Below, piece by piece: positions 51,205 to 60,079 of a stretch of DNA of 64,000 nt. Under the pieces are notes generated by a model. That model was not told the origin of the DNA. It did not search any database and saw nothing but the letters and a program-made list of their open reading frames with translations. How positions within the stretch are numbered: position 1 is the first letter of the stretch; every line of letters starts with the position of its first letter. The DNA comes from Bin87 sp965207585 (lineage in GTDB: Bacteria > Chloroflexota > Dehalococcoidia > Lucifugimonadales > UBA3495). The position numbers and the translations under genes are program-made. The DNA lies in NCBI GenBank assembly GCA_965207585.1, contig CBDBMT010000003.1, forward strand, positions 1,736,001 to 1,800,000. The letters run 5' to 3'.

Positions 51205-54129
51205 CTACGGCATCACCACCGCGTCCCGCAGCACCTCGACCAGGTGGCGGGCCCGGCGTCCGGCGCCGTGCTCCACCTGCTGACGACAGGACACGCCCAT
51301 GACCGCGACCTCGGCGTCGGGTTTGGCGGCGATGGCCGGGAACAGGGACAGGCCACCGATCTGCATGGAGATGTCGTAGTGCTCCTTCTCGAACCCGAAG
51401 GAGCCGGCCATGCCGCAGCAGCCGGCGTTGATCAGCTCAGATTTGTAGCCCGATGGCATGTTGAGCACGGCCATTGAGCTGGCGGTGCCGACCATGGCCT
51501 TCTGGTGGCAGTGACCGTGGAACAGCACCTGCTTCTCCAGGTTGGAGAATTGGAGGTCCAAACGGCCATCGGCTTTCGCGTTGGCAAGGAACTCGTCGAT
51601 GAGGAACGAGTTTTCCGCCACGGTGCCGGCGCGGTCGTCGGACACGAACTCGGGGTACTCGTCACGCAGGGTGAGCAGGCAACTGGGCTCGCAGCCGACG
51701 ATGGGGATACCCTGGCTGGCGTAGGCGTACAAAGCGTCGATGTTGGCGCGGGCCTGGTCGCGGGCCTGGTCCAGGAGACCCTTCGAAATCATCGGGCGGC
51801 CGCAGCAGCCGCCGTTGACCAACTCCACCCGGTAACCGGCCGCCTCCAGCACCTCCACGGCGGCGATGCCGATCTCGGGGTAGTTGTAGTTCATGAAGGT
51901 GTCGTTGTAGAGGGCGACCGTGCCGTATTTGGCCTCGGCGTGGCCGTTCCGGTCTCGCCGGGCGAACCAGTCGGGCAGGGACATTGACGCAAAGGCTGGC
52001 TGCTGGCGCTGGGGCGCAATGCCCAGGAACTTCGACGTCAGCGAGCGGCCCAGCGCGGATCCGGCCAGCCAGTTGGTGATGGGGGCGTACCGGCTGCCCA
52101 GCCTGTTCAGCCCGTTGATGTTGGCAAAGAAGCGGGAGCGCAGGGGGACGCCGTGCTCCTTGTGGTAGTGGTCCAGGAATTCGTACTTGAGCTTGGCCAT
52201 GTCCACGCCCGACTCGCACTCGGCCTTGCATGCCTTGCACTCCAGGCACAAGTCCAGGGCCTGGCGCAGGCGGTGGTCGGTTATGGAGCTCTCGGCTCCG
52301 TCGGGCATGCGGCCGGACAGGGCGGCGCGGAGCAGGTTGGCGCGCCCGCGCGTCGAGTGTTCCTCGTCGCGGGTGGCCATGAATGACGGGCACATGGTGC
52401 CGTCCAGCTTGCGGCAGGCGCCCATTCCGTTGCACATCTCCACGGCGCCGGCATAGCCGAAGTCGGCGGAGAAGTCCAGCGTGGTGTCCAGCGCCTGCGG
52501 TTGGTAGGCGACGCCGTAGCGCAGGTTTTCCGTCATGGGCGGAGTGTCGATGATCTTGCCCGGGTTCATAATGCCCTGGGGGTCCCAGGTCTGCTTGAGC
52601 TCGCGAAAGGCGTTGTAGATCTGGTCGCCGAACATCTTGCGGGTCCAGACGCCGCGCACGATGCCATCGCCATGTTCGCCGCTCATGGAGCCGCCGAACT
52701 CCTTGATGAGATCGGAAACCGCCTCACCGATGGACACCATCTTGTCGATGCCGTCCTGGTTCTTCAAGCTGACCAGCGGGCGGATGTGCAGGCAGCCCAC
52801 GGAAGCGTGGCCGTAGTAGCCGGCGGTGGTGCCGTGCTCGGTGACGATCTCGTCGAAGCGGCGGACGAACTCGCCCATGACCGACGGATCGACGGCGGGG
52901 TCTTCCACGAAGGGGATGGGCTTGGCGTCGCCGCGGGTGCTCATCAGCAGGCCGAGGCCGCCCTTGCGCAGGTTCCAGACGGCGGCCTGGCCGGCCCGGT
53001 CCAGGATGTTGACGCAGGCGTAGGCCAGACCGATGTCGGCCTTGAGACCATCCATTTTGGCCGTGAGTTCGTGCTCCGACTCGCCGTAGAACTCGACCAC
53101 CAGCATGGCGCCGGGATCGCCCTCGACGAACCCGGGAAGCCGCGCCGTTCCCATGGCCTCACGGGAACGGTCGAGGACCATCTTGTCGATGAGCTCGATG
53201 GACGACGGCTCGTGGCGCAGGACGCGGGTGGTGGCCTCGCTGGCGTCGTAGATGGTGCGGAAGTGCAGCACCGAGAGGGCGGTCATGGTCGGCCGGGGCA
53301 CCAGGTTGACCTTGGCCTCGGTGACCACGCACAGGGTGCCCTCGGAGCCCACAACCATGCGGGCCAGGTTCACCGGTCCGCCGCGATGGGCGTCGTCCAG
53401 GATGAACTCGTCCAGGTTGTAGCCGCTGACCCGACGCTGGATCTTGGCGTAGGTGCGGTCGATCTCGTCCTTCTGCTCACGGGCGATGCGCAGGACGCCC
53501 CGGTAGATGTCACCCTCCAGGCCGGAGGCGCTGAGCCGGGATTCCAGCTCGGCGGGGGAAAGTTCACCGAAGTGAGCGGTGGACCCATCGGATAGGATCA
53601 CGTCGAGTTCCTGGATGTGGTCCAGGGTCTTGCCGTAGATGACCGAGTGGGCGCCACAGGTGTTGTTGCCGATGCCTCCGCCCACGCAGGCGCGGTTGGC
53701 CGTGGTGGGATCCGGGGCGTACTGGAGGCCGTGGGGACCCATCTGGCGGGTGAGCTGGTCCAGGATGATGCCGGGCTGGACGCGAGCCCACTGTTCCTCG
53801 GCGTTCACCTCCAGGACGTTGTTCAGGTACTTGCTGAAGTCCATGACGATGGCGTGGTTGACGGTCTGGCCGGCGAGGCTGGTGCCTCCGGAGCGGGGAA
53901 GCACGGGGATGCCCTCGCGGGCGGCGAACTCCACCACGGCCTGCACGTCGGCGGAGGAGCGGGGGATGACCACGCCCACGGGCTCCATCTGGTAGATGCT
54001 GGCGTCGGTGCTGTAGAGCAGGCGTGAGTGCGGATCGAAACGCACCTCGCCGTCCACGCGGCGGCTCAGTTCGTCGGCGATCTCCTGGCGTTCGCGGCCG
54101 CGAATCCTGCGCTCCATTACCGTTGCCAT
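51205..54129 (-). CDS. FAD-binding and iron-sulfur oxidase (GlcD-GlcF fusion type)
   Basis: The 974-residue protein fuses a PCMH-type FAD domain (GVVIPRSSADVQAVVEFA, PRSGGTSLAGQ, GGGIGNNTCGAHS), a flavin-oxidase C-domain, two cysteine clusters (CNGMGACRKLDGTMCPSF and CLECKACKAECES) for iron-sulfur clusters, and two CCG-type domains (NGGCCGRPM and NAGCCGMAG) in the C-terminal third. Such proteins oxidise D-2-hydroxy acids such as lactate, glycolate or 2-hydroxyglutarate, passing electrons to a membrane acceptor. GGAGGAA precedes the start. It is alone in its strand. Confidence 0.93.
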   Translation of the reverse strand: MATVMERRIRGRERQEIADELSRRVDGEVRFDPHSRLLYSTDASIYQMEPVGVVIPRSSADVQAVVEFAAREGIPVLPRSGGTSLAGQTVNHAIVMDFSKYLNNVLEVNAEEQWARVQPGIILDQLTRQMGPHGLQYAPDPTTANRACVGGGIGNNTCGAHSVIYGKTLDHIQELDVILSDGSTAHFGELSPAELESRLSASGLEGDIYRGVLRIAREQKDEIDRTYAKIQRRVSGYNLDEFILDDAHRGGPVNLARMVVGSEGTLCVVTEAKVNLVPRPTMTALSVLHFRTIYDASEATTRVLRHEPSSIELIDKMVLDRSREAMGTARLPGFVEGDPGAMLVVEFYGESEHELTAKMDGLKADIGLAYACVNILDRAGQAAVWNLRKGGLGLLMSTRGDAKPIPFVEDPAVDPSVMGEFVRRFDEIVTEHGTTAGYYGHASVGCLHIRPLVSLKNQDGIDKMVSIGEAVSDLIKEFGGSMSGEHGDGIVRGVWTRKMFGDQIYNAFRELKQTWDPQGIMNPGKIIDTPPMTENLRYGVAYQPQALDTTLDFSADFGYAGAVEMCNGMGACRKLDGTMCPSFMATRDEEHSTRGRANLLRAALSGRMPDGAESSITDHRLRQALDLCLECKACKAECESGVDMAKLKYEFLDHYHKEHGVPLRSRFFANINGLNRLGSRYAPITNWLAGSALGRSLTSKFLGIAPQRQQPAFASMSLPDWFARRDRNGHAEAKYGTVALYNDTFMNYNYPEIGIAAVEVLEAAGYRVELVNGGCCGRPMISKGLLDQARDQARANIDALYAYASQGIPIVGCEPSCLLTLRDEYPEFVSDDRAGTVAENSFLIDEFLANAKADGRLDLQFSNLEKQVLFHGHCHQKAMVGTASSMAVLNMPSGYKSELINAGCCGMAGSFGFEKEHYDISMQIGGLSLFPAIAAKPDAEVAVMGVSCRQQVEHGAGRRARHLVEVLRDAVVMP

Positions 54130-54271
54130 CCGTAGTTCCTCCGAATCGTGCCGATCCTGCGTGCGGCGCAGTATAGCACGGGCGATCTTGCGGCCTGGAA
54201 ACGGGCCTCTGATACCGACCTGGACGGCGGTGTTATAGTGGCCGGGTCAATCGACCCACGGGAGGGGCGCC

Positions 54272-54982
54272 ATGTCCACGCAACCCGGTTCCGGCGAGCA
54301 GCCAACGGAAAACCGCATCGGCATGATGATCGAGAAGGTGATGGTCGGCCCGCCCCACGAGGGAGAGGCCGGCCAGGGTCTGCTGATCTGCACCAACCGG
54401 GGCGACATCCCGGCCATCCTGCACGCCGCCGAGGAGACCACCAGGGCCGTGGTCTGGGTCTGCGGAGCCCGGGGCGGTTTCGGCGGCCCAGGCAGCGGGC
54501 TGTACGCTGAGCTGGCCGAGGAGCTGACGGGGCGGGGCATCACCTCGCTGCGAATGGACTACCGGCATCCCAACCACATCCAGGAGTGCGCTCTGGACCT
54601 GGTGGCCGGTTGCAACTTCCTCCGGGCGACCGGACATGGGCCGGCCATCGTGGTGGGACACTCCTTTGGAGGCGCGGTGGTGATCGCTGCTGGCTCGGTG
54701 AGCGACAACATCGCCGGGGTGGTGTCACTGTCGCCGCAGACCTACGGAGCGCAGGGCGCCGGCATGATCTCGCCCAAGCCGCTTCTGGTGGTACACGGCA
54801 AGGCGGACACGCGGCTGCCATTTTCGTGCGCGGTGGCCATTCACGACTGGGCCAAAGAGCCTAAGGAACTGGTGCTGTACGAGGGCGCGGAGCATCGCCT
54901 GGACGAATGCCGGGAAGAACTGGCCGACCTGCTCCGTACGTGGATACCGGAGCACCTGCCGGAGATTGCGGCCGCCGAATAG
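54272..54982 (+). CDS. Alpha/beta hydrolase
   Basis: The 236-residue protein has the nucleophile elbow GHSFGGAVVIAAGS near residue 129, an acid in LLVVHGKADTRLPF, and the histidine in YEGAEHRLDE. This is a small serine hydrolase (dienelactone-hydrolase or esterase type) with an oxyanion-type VWVCGARGGFGGPG loop near residue 62. Substrate unknown. A GGGAGGGG sequence lies before its ATG. It is divergent from the FAD oxidase gene. Confidence 0.88.
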   Translation: MSTQPGSGEQPTENRIGMMIEKVMVGPPHEGEAGQGLLICTNRGDIPAILHAAEETTRAVVWVCGARGGFGGPGSGLYAELAEELTGRGITSLRMDYRHPNHIQECALDLVAGCNFLRATGHGPAIVVGHSFGGAVVIAAGSVSDNIAGVVSLSPQTYGAQGAGMISPKPLLVVHGKADTRLPFSCAVAIHDWAKEPKELVLYEGAEHRLDECREELADLLRTWIPEHLPEIAAAE

Positions 54983-55029
54983 GTGTGCCATTACTCAACG
55001 CCGCCCGTCCACCAAATAGATTAGTTCCT

Positions 55030-55095
55030 ACATCGATAGACAGGATGTATAGGATACTGGTCATCCCTGATCCTGTTTATCCTGTGCATCGATGT
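55030..55095. repeat. Palindromic intergenic repeat, family with 18708-18769
   Basis: ACATCGATAGACAGGAT at 55030-55046 pairs imperfectly with ATCCTGTGCATCGATGT at 55079-55095. It lies between the alpha/beta hydrolase and the isomerase-like gene. Confidence 0.85.
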
Positions 55096-55131
55096 CAAAA
55101 TCATACTGAATACGGCAGAACGGACTAACCT

Positions 55132-55938
55132 ATGGACTTCATTGATCGCATTGGCTACGACGGCGGGGCGACGCCGCTGGAAGACACGCTGGCGTTTGCC
55201 GCCGAGCATGGCTTTCACTACGTCGACTTCTCGGCCGAGACGGGCGCTAACCGGGTGGACAACTGGCCGGACGACCGCCTGAGGGCTGTGCGCACAGTGA
55301 TGGACCAGAACGAGATCGCCGTCACAGTGCATACGGCGTCGTCGGTGAACGTGGCCGAATTTGCGCCCCACGTGGGCGATGCCGTGGATGCCTACTTGAG
55401 GGCAAATATCGACTTGGCACGCCGCATCACCGCCCACGGCGTGGTGGTGCACGGCGGGATGCATTTCAGCTCGGCCATCGACGCGCGCATGGAAGCCGCC
55501 CGGGATCGACTGTTGCGGGCGGTTGATTATGCGGAAAGCAGTGGCGTCTCGCTCTTCTTCGAGAACCTGAACTGGGAACCGGACAACGCCGAGGTGCACT
55601 ACCTGGGTCACACGGTGGAAGAGTGCCACTACTTCTTTGACGCTATTCAGTCGGATCGGTTCGGGTGGGCGTTCACGGTCAACCACGCCAACCTGGTACC
55701 AGAGGGCATCAACGGGTTCATCGATTCCCTGGACGTGGCACGCATCGGGGAGGTGCGGCTGGCCGACAACACCGGCGAGGTTGAAGTGCACCTCCTTCCC
55801 GGCCAGGGCAACATAGACTTTCCGGCCACGTTCCGCCGTCTGGAAGACGCCGGCTACCGCGGGTACTACACCATGGCCTTCGGATCGCTGGACGACAAGC
55901 TGACAGCCCGGGAACTGTTCCGAGGTTACGGAATCTAA
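55132..55938 (+). CDS. Sugar phosphate isomerase/epimerase family protein (xylose-isomerase-like TIM barrel)
   Basis: The 268-residue protein has LAFAAEHGFHYVDFSAETGA, IAVTVHTASSVNVAEFAPHV, ITAHGVVVHGGMHFSSA, SLFFENLNWEPDNAEV with a metal-binding glutamate, WAFTVNHANLVPEG, and EVRLADNTGEVEVHLLPGQG with a late metal residue. This follows the AP-endonuclease-2 type barrel, which isomerises or epimerises sugars or inositols. No ribosome site is obvious, but the ATG is the only one with family fit. Substrate unknown. Confidence 0.88.
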   Translation: MDFIDRIGYDGGATPLEDTLAFAAEHGFHYVDFSAETGANRVDNWPDDRLRAVRTVMDQNEIAVTVHTASSVNVAEFAPHVGDAVDAYLRANIDLARRITAHGVVVHGGMHFSSAIDARMEAARDRLLRAVDYAESSGVSLFFENLNWEPDNAEVHYLGHTVEECHYFFDAIQSDRFGWAFTVNHANLVPEGINGFIDSLDVARIGEVRLADNTGEVEVHLLPGQGNIDFPATFRRLEDAGYRGYYTMAFGSLDDKLTARELFRGYGI

Positions 55939-56143
55939 CTGTCCTCGGCGCTTCGGCCCCGCGTTCACCCACAGAGCTCGACCTGCCGGATGCGGGCACG
56001 GGTGGAAATCGTTGCGGTCCCGTTTGGCGTGTCATGCAGGCCAAATTGCCTGTTCCCTGTTACACTGCGCCGAGACCGACGGTTTCAATAAACGCAGTTA
56101 GCGATCCGACCGGTCGAATTTATCAGGGAGTAAATCGCTCCGC

Positions 56144-56857
56144 ATGCTTCAAACCGATGACCTTCGCCGAACCGCCCTGGTACTGGTATCCATAGGACTG
56201 GCGTGGAACCTGGTCGAGGTTGTGGTTGCCTTCTGGGCCGGCGCCCGGGTGGGCAGCGTGGCCCTGATTGCCTTCGGCCTGGACAGCATCATCGAGCTTT
56301 TCGCCGGCGGGGTGCTGGTTTGGCGACTGCGACAAGAGGGCGAGGAGCACGAAAACGAGGCGGCCGAACGTCGGGCGCAGCGGCTGATCGGGATTACCTT
56401 CTTTGTCCTGGCGGGGTACGTCGGGCTGCATTCGGTGGTCAGCCTGGGGGGATGGTTGCCTGAACCGCAGCCTAGCCTCGCGGGCATCGGGATCGCGGTG
56501 GCCAGCGCCGTGGTGATGAGCATTCTCTACGTGGCCAAGATGCGCATCGCTGCGCGCATGCAGTCTCGCGCTCTGCGCGCCGAGGCAGTGGAGAGCCTGT
56601 TCTGCGATCTCCAGGACCTGGCTATCCTCGTCGGTCTGGGACTCAACGTTTTGTTCTCCTGGTGGTGGGCCGACCCGGTCACAGCCCTGTTGCTGATCCC
56701 CTTCTTCATCAAGGAAGGCATGGAGAATTTCTCCGGGCATCACGACCACGATGAAGAGCACGAGCACGAGCATGGGGGCCAATCGGCGCTGGTCTGCTTC
56801 TGCCTGAGATGCTGGTATGGCCTGACCAGGTGCAGAGCCGTCTGCTGCCCAGCGTAG
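56144..56857 (+). CDS. Cation diffusion facilitator (CDF)-type transporter
   Basis: The 237-residue protein has six hydrophobic helices beginning ALVLVSIGLAWNLVEVVVAF, and the first conserved D in ALIAFGLDSIIELFAGG, followed by more helices and a second acidic region in SLFCDLQDLAILVGLGL. The cytoplasmic part is shortened: a histidine-rich HHDHDEEHEHEHGG region and a cysteine-rich tail (CFCLRCWYGLTRCRAVCC) replace the usual C-terminal domain. CDF proteins export zinc, manganese or other divalent metals by proton exchange. The cysteine tail is unusual and may sense or bind metal. Confidence 0.82.
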   Translation: MLQTDDLRRTALVLVSIGLAWNLVEVVVAFWAGARVGSVALIAFGLDSIIELFAGGVLVWRLRQEGEEHENEAAERRAQRLIGITFFVLAGYVGLHSVVSLGGWLPEPQPSLAGIGIAVASAVVMSILYVAKMRIAARMQSRALRAEAVESLFCDLQDLAILVGLGLNVLFSWWWADPVTALLLIPFFIKEGMENFSGHHDHDEEHEHEHGGQSALVCFCLRCWYGLTRCRAVCCPA

Positions 56858-57109
56858 CTGCACGCCTTGGGTGACGGCCCGTCGTGTCGTCCGCAATCAC
56901 GCCGGGTTTGAGTTGCGTAATTCGAGGCGCGGGTGCGAGGTGATCGATCCGCTAGACAGTGCCCACGCCGTCGGATAAGATGGCGCCGGTTTTTCACCCT
57001 GTCGCCGCGGCCCCATTACCGGAGGCTCCGTGCCAGATCGGTAGCAGGTCGCACGACAGGGTTTTTGTGTGTTCATAACACTCTGATCTGAGAGACGCCC
57101 GGCCCACCC

Positions 57110-58612
57110 ATGCTCATTGCTGTCGCATTCATCCTGATGGGGGTCATGTTCCTGGCCGGCATGTACGTGGCCGGTGCGCTGGGGTCGCTGGCGCTGATCC
57201 TGCTCAACCTGTTCTCGGACAACCCGGTCTGGAACATCATGGGCAACCGGGCGTGGGAGACCAACACCAACGTCAACCTGGTGGCGATTCCGCTGTTCAT
57301 ACTCATGGGCGAGATCGTGCTGCGGGGCGGCTTCGCCGACCTGATGTACCGAGCCCTGTCCCGCTGGGTGGACTTCATCCCGGGCGGGCTGATGCACACC
57401 AACATCGCTTCGTGTGCGGTGTTCGCCGCTTGCGCCGGCTCCAGCATCGCCACGGCGGCGACGGTGAGCCGGGTCGCGCTGCCGTCCTTCCGGGCGCAGG
57501 GCTACCAGGAGCGGCTGGTGGTGGGCTCGCTGGCGGCCGGCGGGACGCTGGGGATACTGATCCCGCCGAGCATCCTGCTGGTGCTCTATGGGCTGACGGT
57601 GGGCGAGTCCATCGGCCGGCTGTTCCTGGCGGGTTTCATCCCGGGGATACTGCTGGCCCTGGTGTTCATGCTGATGATCGGCGTGGCGTCGGTGATCTGG
57701 CCGGCCATCGCGCCCCGCCAGCAGCAGGGGCGGTTCTGGACCTGGGAGGGCTGGACGGAGCGGTTGCTGTTTACGGTGCTGATGGTGCCGGTGATGGCGC
57801 TGATATTCATCGTGCTGGGCAGCATCTACTTCGGGTGGGCGACCCCGTCGGAGGCGGCAGGTTTCGGCGTGGCCGGCGCCATGGTCCTGGCGATCATCTA
57901 CAACTTCGTCCGGCTGTTCGCCGGTGACATCGCGGGAATGCTGCTGCGCAGCGGCATCGCCGGACGCCTGTCGCCGGAGGTCCGGGGCACGCTGGAGGGA
58001 TGGCGCGAGCAGTACCGGTTCGACGGTCAGAGTTTCCGCAACTACTGTCGGTTCATGGCCACGATGACCCTGGAGTCGTGTGGTTCGGCGGCGCGCTCCT
58101 CGGCGATGATCCTGTTCATTCTCATGGCGGCATTCACGCTGCAATTCGCCTTCGCCTACCTGCGCATCTCCATCACCATGGCCGAGTGGGTGGCGAGCTT
58201 CAACCTGACCACGGTGCAGCTGGTGCTGTTCCTGGTGGTGTTCTACCTGCTGCTGGGCACGTTTATGGAAGCGTATTCCATGATGCTGACCACGCTGCCG
58301 ATCATATCCCCGGTGCTCCGAGCAGCGGAGGTGGACCTGCTGTGGTTCGGGATCATCATGATCATCCTGCTGGAGGCGGCGCAGATCAGCCCGCCGCAGG
58401 GACTGAGTCTGTACGTGCTGCAGGGAGCGCGACACGACGTAGCCCGACAGGAGGCGGAGGCTACGGGTCAGGTGGCTAGAACGGGCACCATCAACGACGT
58501 GTACATCGGAGTGCTGCCATTCATGGCCTGCATGGCCGTGGTCATCGGGCTGATCATCGCGTTCCCGGACCTTGCCCTGTGGCTGCCGGACCAGATCAAG
58601 GGGCCGCGCTGA
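57110..58612 (+). CDS. TRAP transporter large permease (DctM-like)
   Basis: The 500-residue protein starts MLIAVAFILMGVMFLAGMYV and has VNLVAIPLFILMGEIVLRGG, FAACAGSSIATAATVSRVAL, GSLAAGGTLGILIPPSILLV, and later SLYVLQGAR near the end. These are DctM motifs for sodium-driven organic acid uptake. It is longer than many DctM proteins because of a soluble insertion of about 60 residues after residue 280. The small permease DctQ and the binding protein DctP are not in the window. Its cargo cannot be told. Confidence 0.92.
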   Translation: MLIAVAFILMGVMFLAGMYVAGALGSLALILLNLFSDNPVWNIMGNRAWETNTNVNLVAIPLFILMGEIVLRGGFADLMYRALSRWVDFIPGGLMHTNIASCAVFAACAGSSIATAATVSRVALPSFRAQGYQERLVVGSLAAGGTLGILIPPSILLVLYGLTVGESIGRLFLAGFIPGILLALVFMLMIGVASVIWPAIAPRQQQGRFWTWEGWTERLLFTVLMVPVMALIFIVLGSIYFGWATPSEAAGFGVAGAMVLAIIYNFVRLFAGDIAGMLLRSGIAGRLSPEVRGTLEGWREQYRFDGQSFRNYCRFMATMTLESCGSAARSSAMILFILMAAFTLQFAFAYLRISITMAEWVASFNLTTVQLVLFLVVFYLLLGTFMEAYSMMLTTLPIISPVLRAAEVDLLWFGIIMIILLEAAQISPPQGLSLYVLQGARHDVARQEAEATGQVARTGTINDVYIGVLPFMACMAVVIGLIIAFPDLALWLPDQIKGPR

Positions 58613-58666
58613 TCTGGCCGCCATCCGGGGACGTATAGTAAGCGGTCCCCGGGGGTTTGCGTCGAC

Positions 58667-60079
58667 ATGCCTGTCCAATATGACATTGCCGTGATCGGAG
58701 CCGGTTCCGCCGGCCTGACGGCGGCGCGGTTTGCGGCCCGACTGGGCAAGCGGGTGGCGCTCATCGAGGCCAACCGGGTGGGCGGCGACTGCACCTGGAC
58801 GGGGTGCGTCCCCAGCAAGGCGCTGCTGCACGCCGCCAGGGTCGCCCATACCGTCGAGAACGCGAATCGATACGGAATCAGCATCAGGGACCAGCAGGTC
58901 GATTTCAGCGTCGTGATGGGCCGGGTAAAGAGCGCGGTGGAGGAGGTCTACGCCTGGGAGTCGCCGGAGACGCTGCGGTCAGAGGGCATAGAGGTGCTTG
59001 AGGGCCGCGCAGAATTCCAGGACAGCCGTACCCTGGCAGTCGCGGAGATGAAAATATCGGCCCGGCGCTTTCTGATCTGCACGGGGGCGGCGCCATTCGT
59101 ACCGCCGATCCCCGGGCTGGAAGGCACGCCGTACCTGACCTACGAGACGTTCTGGGATCTGGCGGCGCTGCCGGAGCGGCTGGTCGTCATCGGGGGCGGA
59201 CCTATTGGGTGCGAGCTGGCGCAGGCATGCCATCGTCTGGGCTCCCGCGTGACCTTGGTTGAGGCGATGGACCGAGCGCTGCCAAACGACGAACCGGAGG
59301 CCAGCCAACTCGTAGCCCAATCCCTGCGGCGGGACGGGATCGACTTGAGGCTGTCGTCGCCGGTGGAATCGGTGGGGCGCATCGTTCACGGGACTGGTGT
59401 TGTGGTCAACGCTGGCGGAGCGAAGATAAAAGGCGACGCGCTGCTGGTCGCCGCGGGGCGCCGGGCCAGGGTGGACGGCCTGGGACTGGAGCGGGCGGGG
59501 GTCGAGCACAGCCTGCGGGGTATCGTGGTGGACGACTACCTGCGGACCGGCGTGAAGCACATCTACGCCGCCGGCGACTGCGCGGGCGGGTACCAGTTCA
59601 CGCACTATGCCGGTTTCCAGGGGGCAATGGCGGTGCGGAACATGCTGCTGCCCGGCCGTTCGCGGGCACGTCCGCAGCATCCGCCCTGGGCGACGTTCAC
59701 TGACCCGGAGGTAGCGCACACGGGTTATACGGAGGAACAGGCCCGGCAGCGGTTTGGCGACAAGGTGCGGGTGTCGATGCTGCCGATGGCCCACGTCGAC
59801 CGGGCGGTGGCTGAGGACGCCGCTGAGGGGTTCATCAAGGTCGTGCGGCGGAGCAATGGGGAGACACTCGGGGCAACGGTGGTCAGCCAGCGGGCGACCG
59901 AAATGCTGCAGGCGTGGACACTGGCCAGCGACAACGGGCTCAAGATGGCCGACGTTGCCCGGACGATGCAGGCATACCCGTCGCTGGCGACCGGCAACCA
60001 GCAGCTGGCGTGGGATGCGTACCTGGATGCGCTGACTGCGGGGTTCACCGGCAAGTTAGTGCGGTGGTTGAGTGGCTAA
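58667..60079 (+). CDS. FAD-dependent NAD(P)-disulfide oxidoreductase (mercuric-reductase/lipoamide-dehydrogenase-like)
   Basis: The 470-residue protein has FAD motif IAVIGAGSAGLTAARFA, the redox disulfide DCTWTGCVPSKALLHA (C42, C47), the NAD motif LVVIGGGPIGCELAQACHRL, a second FAD motif HIYAAGDCAGGYQFTHYA, and the dimer domain ending AYLDALTAGFTGKLV. The C-terminal cysteine pair of true mercuric reductases is absent, so mercury reduction is unlikely. A dithiol such as mycothiol, lipoamide or another is the more likely partner. Converges with the Mrr-type gene, the stops overlapping by four bases. Confidence 0.9.
   Translation: MPVQYDIAVIGAGSAGLTAARFAARLGKRVALIEANRVGGDCTWTGCVPSKALLHAARVAHTVENANRYGISIRDQQVDFSVVMGRVKSAVEEVYAWESPETLRSEGIEVLEGRAEFQDSRTLAVAEMKISARRFLICTGAAPFVPPIPGLEGTPYLTYETFWDLAALPERLVVIGGGPIGCELAQACHRLGSRVTLVEAMDRALPNDEPEASQLVAQSLRRDGIDLRLSSPVESVGRIVHGTGVVVNAGGAKIKGDALLVAAGRRARVDGLGLERAGVEHSLRGIVVDDYLRTGVKHIYAAGDCAGGYQFTHYAGFQGAMAVRNMLLPGRSRARPQHPPWATFTDPEVAHTGYTEEQARQRFGDKVRVSMLPMAHVDRAVAEDAAEGFIKVVRRSNGETLGATVVSQRATEMLQAWTLASDNGLKMADVARTMQAYPSLATGNQQLAWDAYLDALTAGFTGKLVRWLSG

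Noticed and set aside
56858..57109. Possible regulatory RNA before the TRAP permease gene
   Set aside because: The 252 bases show no clear conserved fold or riboswitch motif; I see only weak hairpins.
56897..58849. Long open frame of 650 codons on the minus strand across the TRAP permease
   Set aside because: It is the GC-rich antisense shadow of the DctM gene, with low-complexity Arg/His/Gln-rich sequence and no motif.
58667..60079. Mercuric reductase (MerA)
   Set aside because: The N-terminal heavy-metal domain and the C-terminal cysteine pair are both absent, and no mer gene is nearby.
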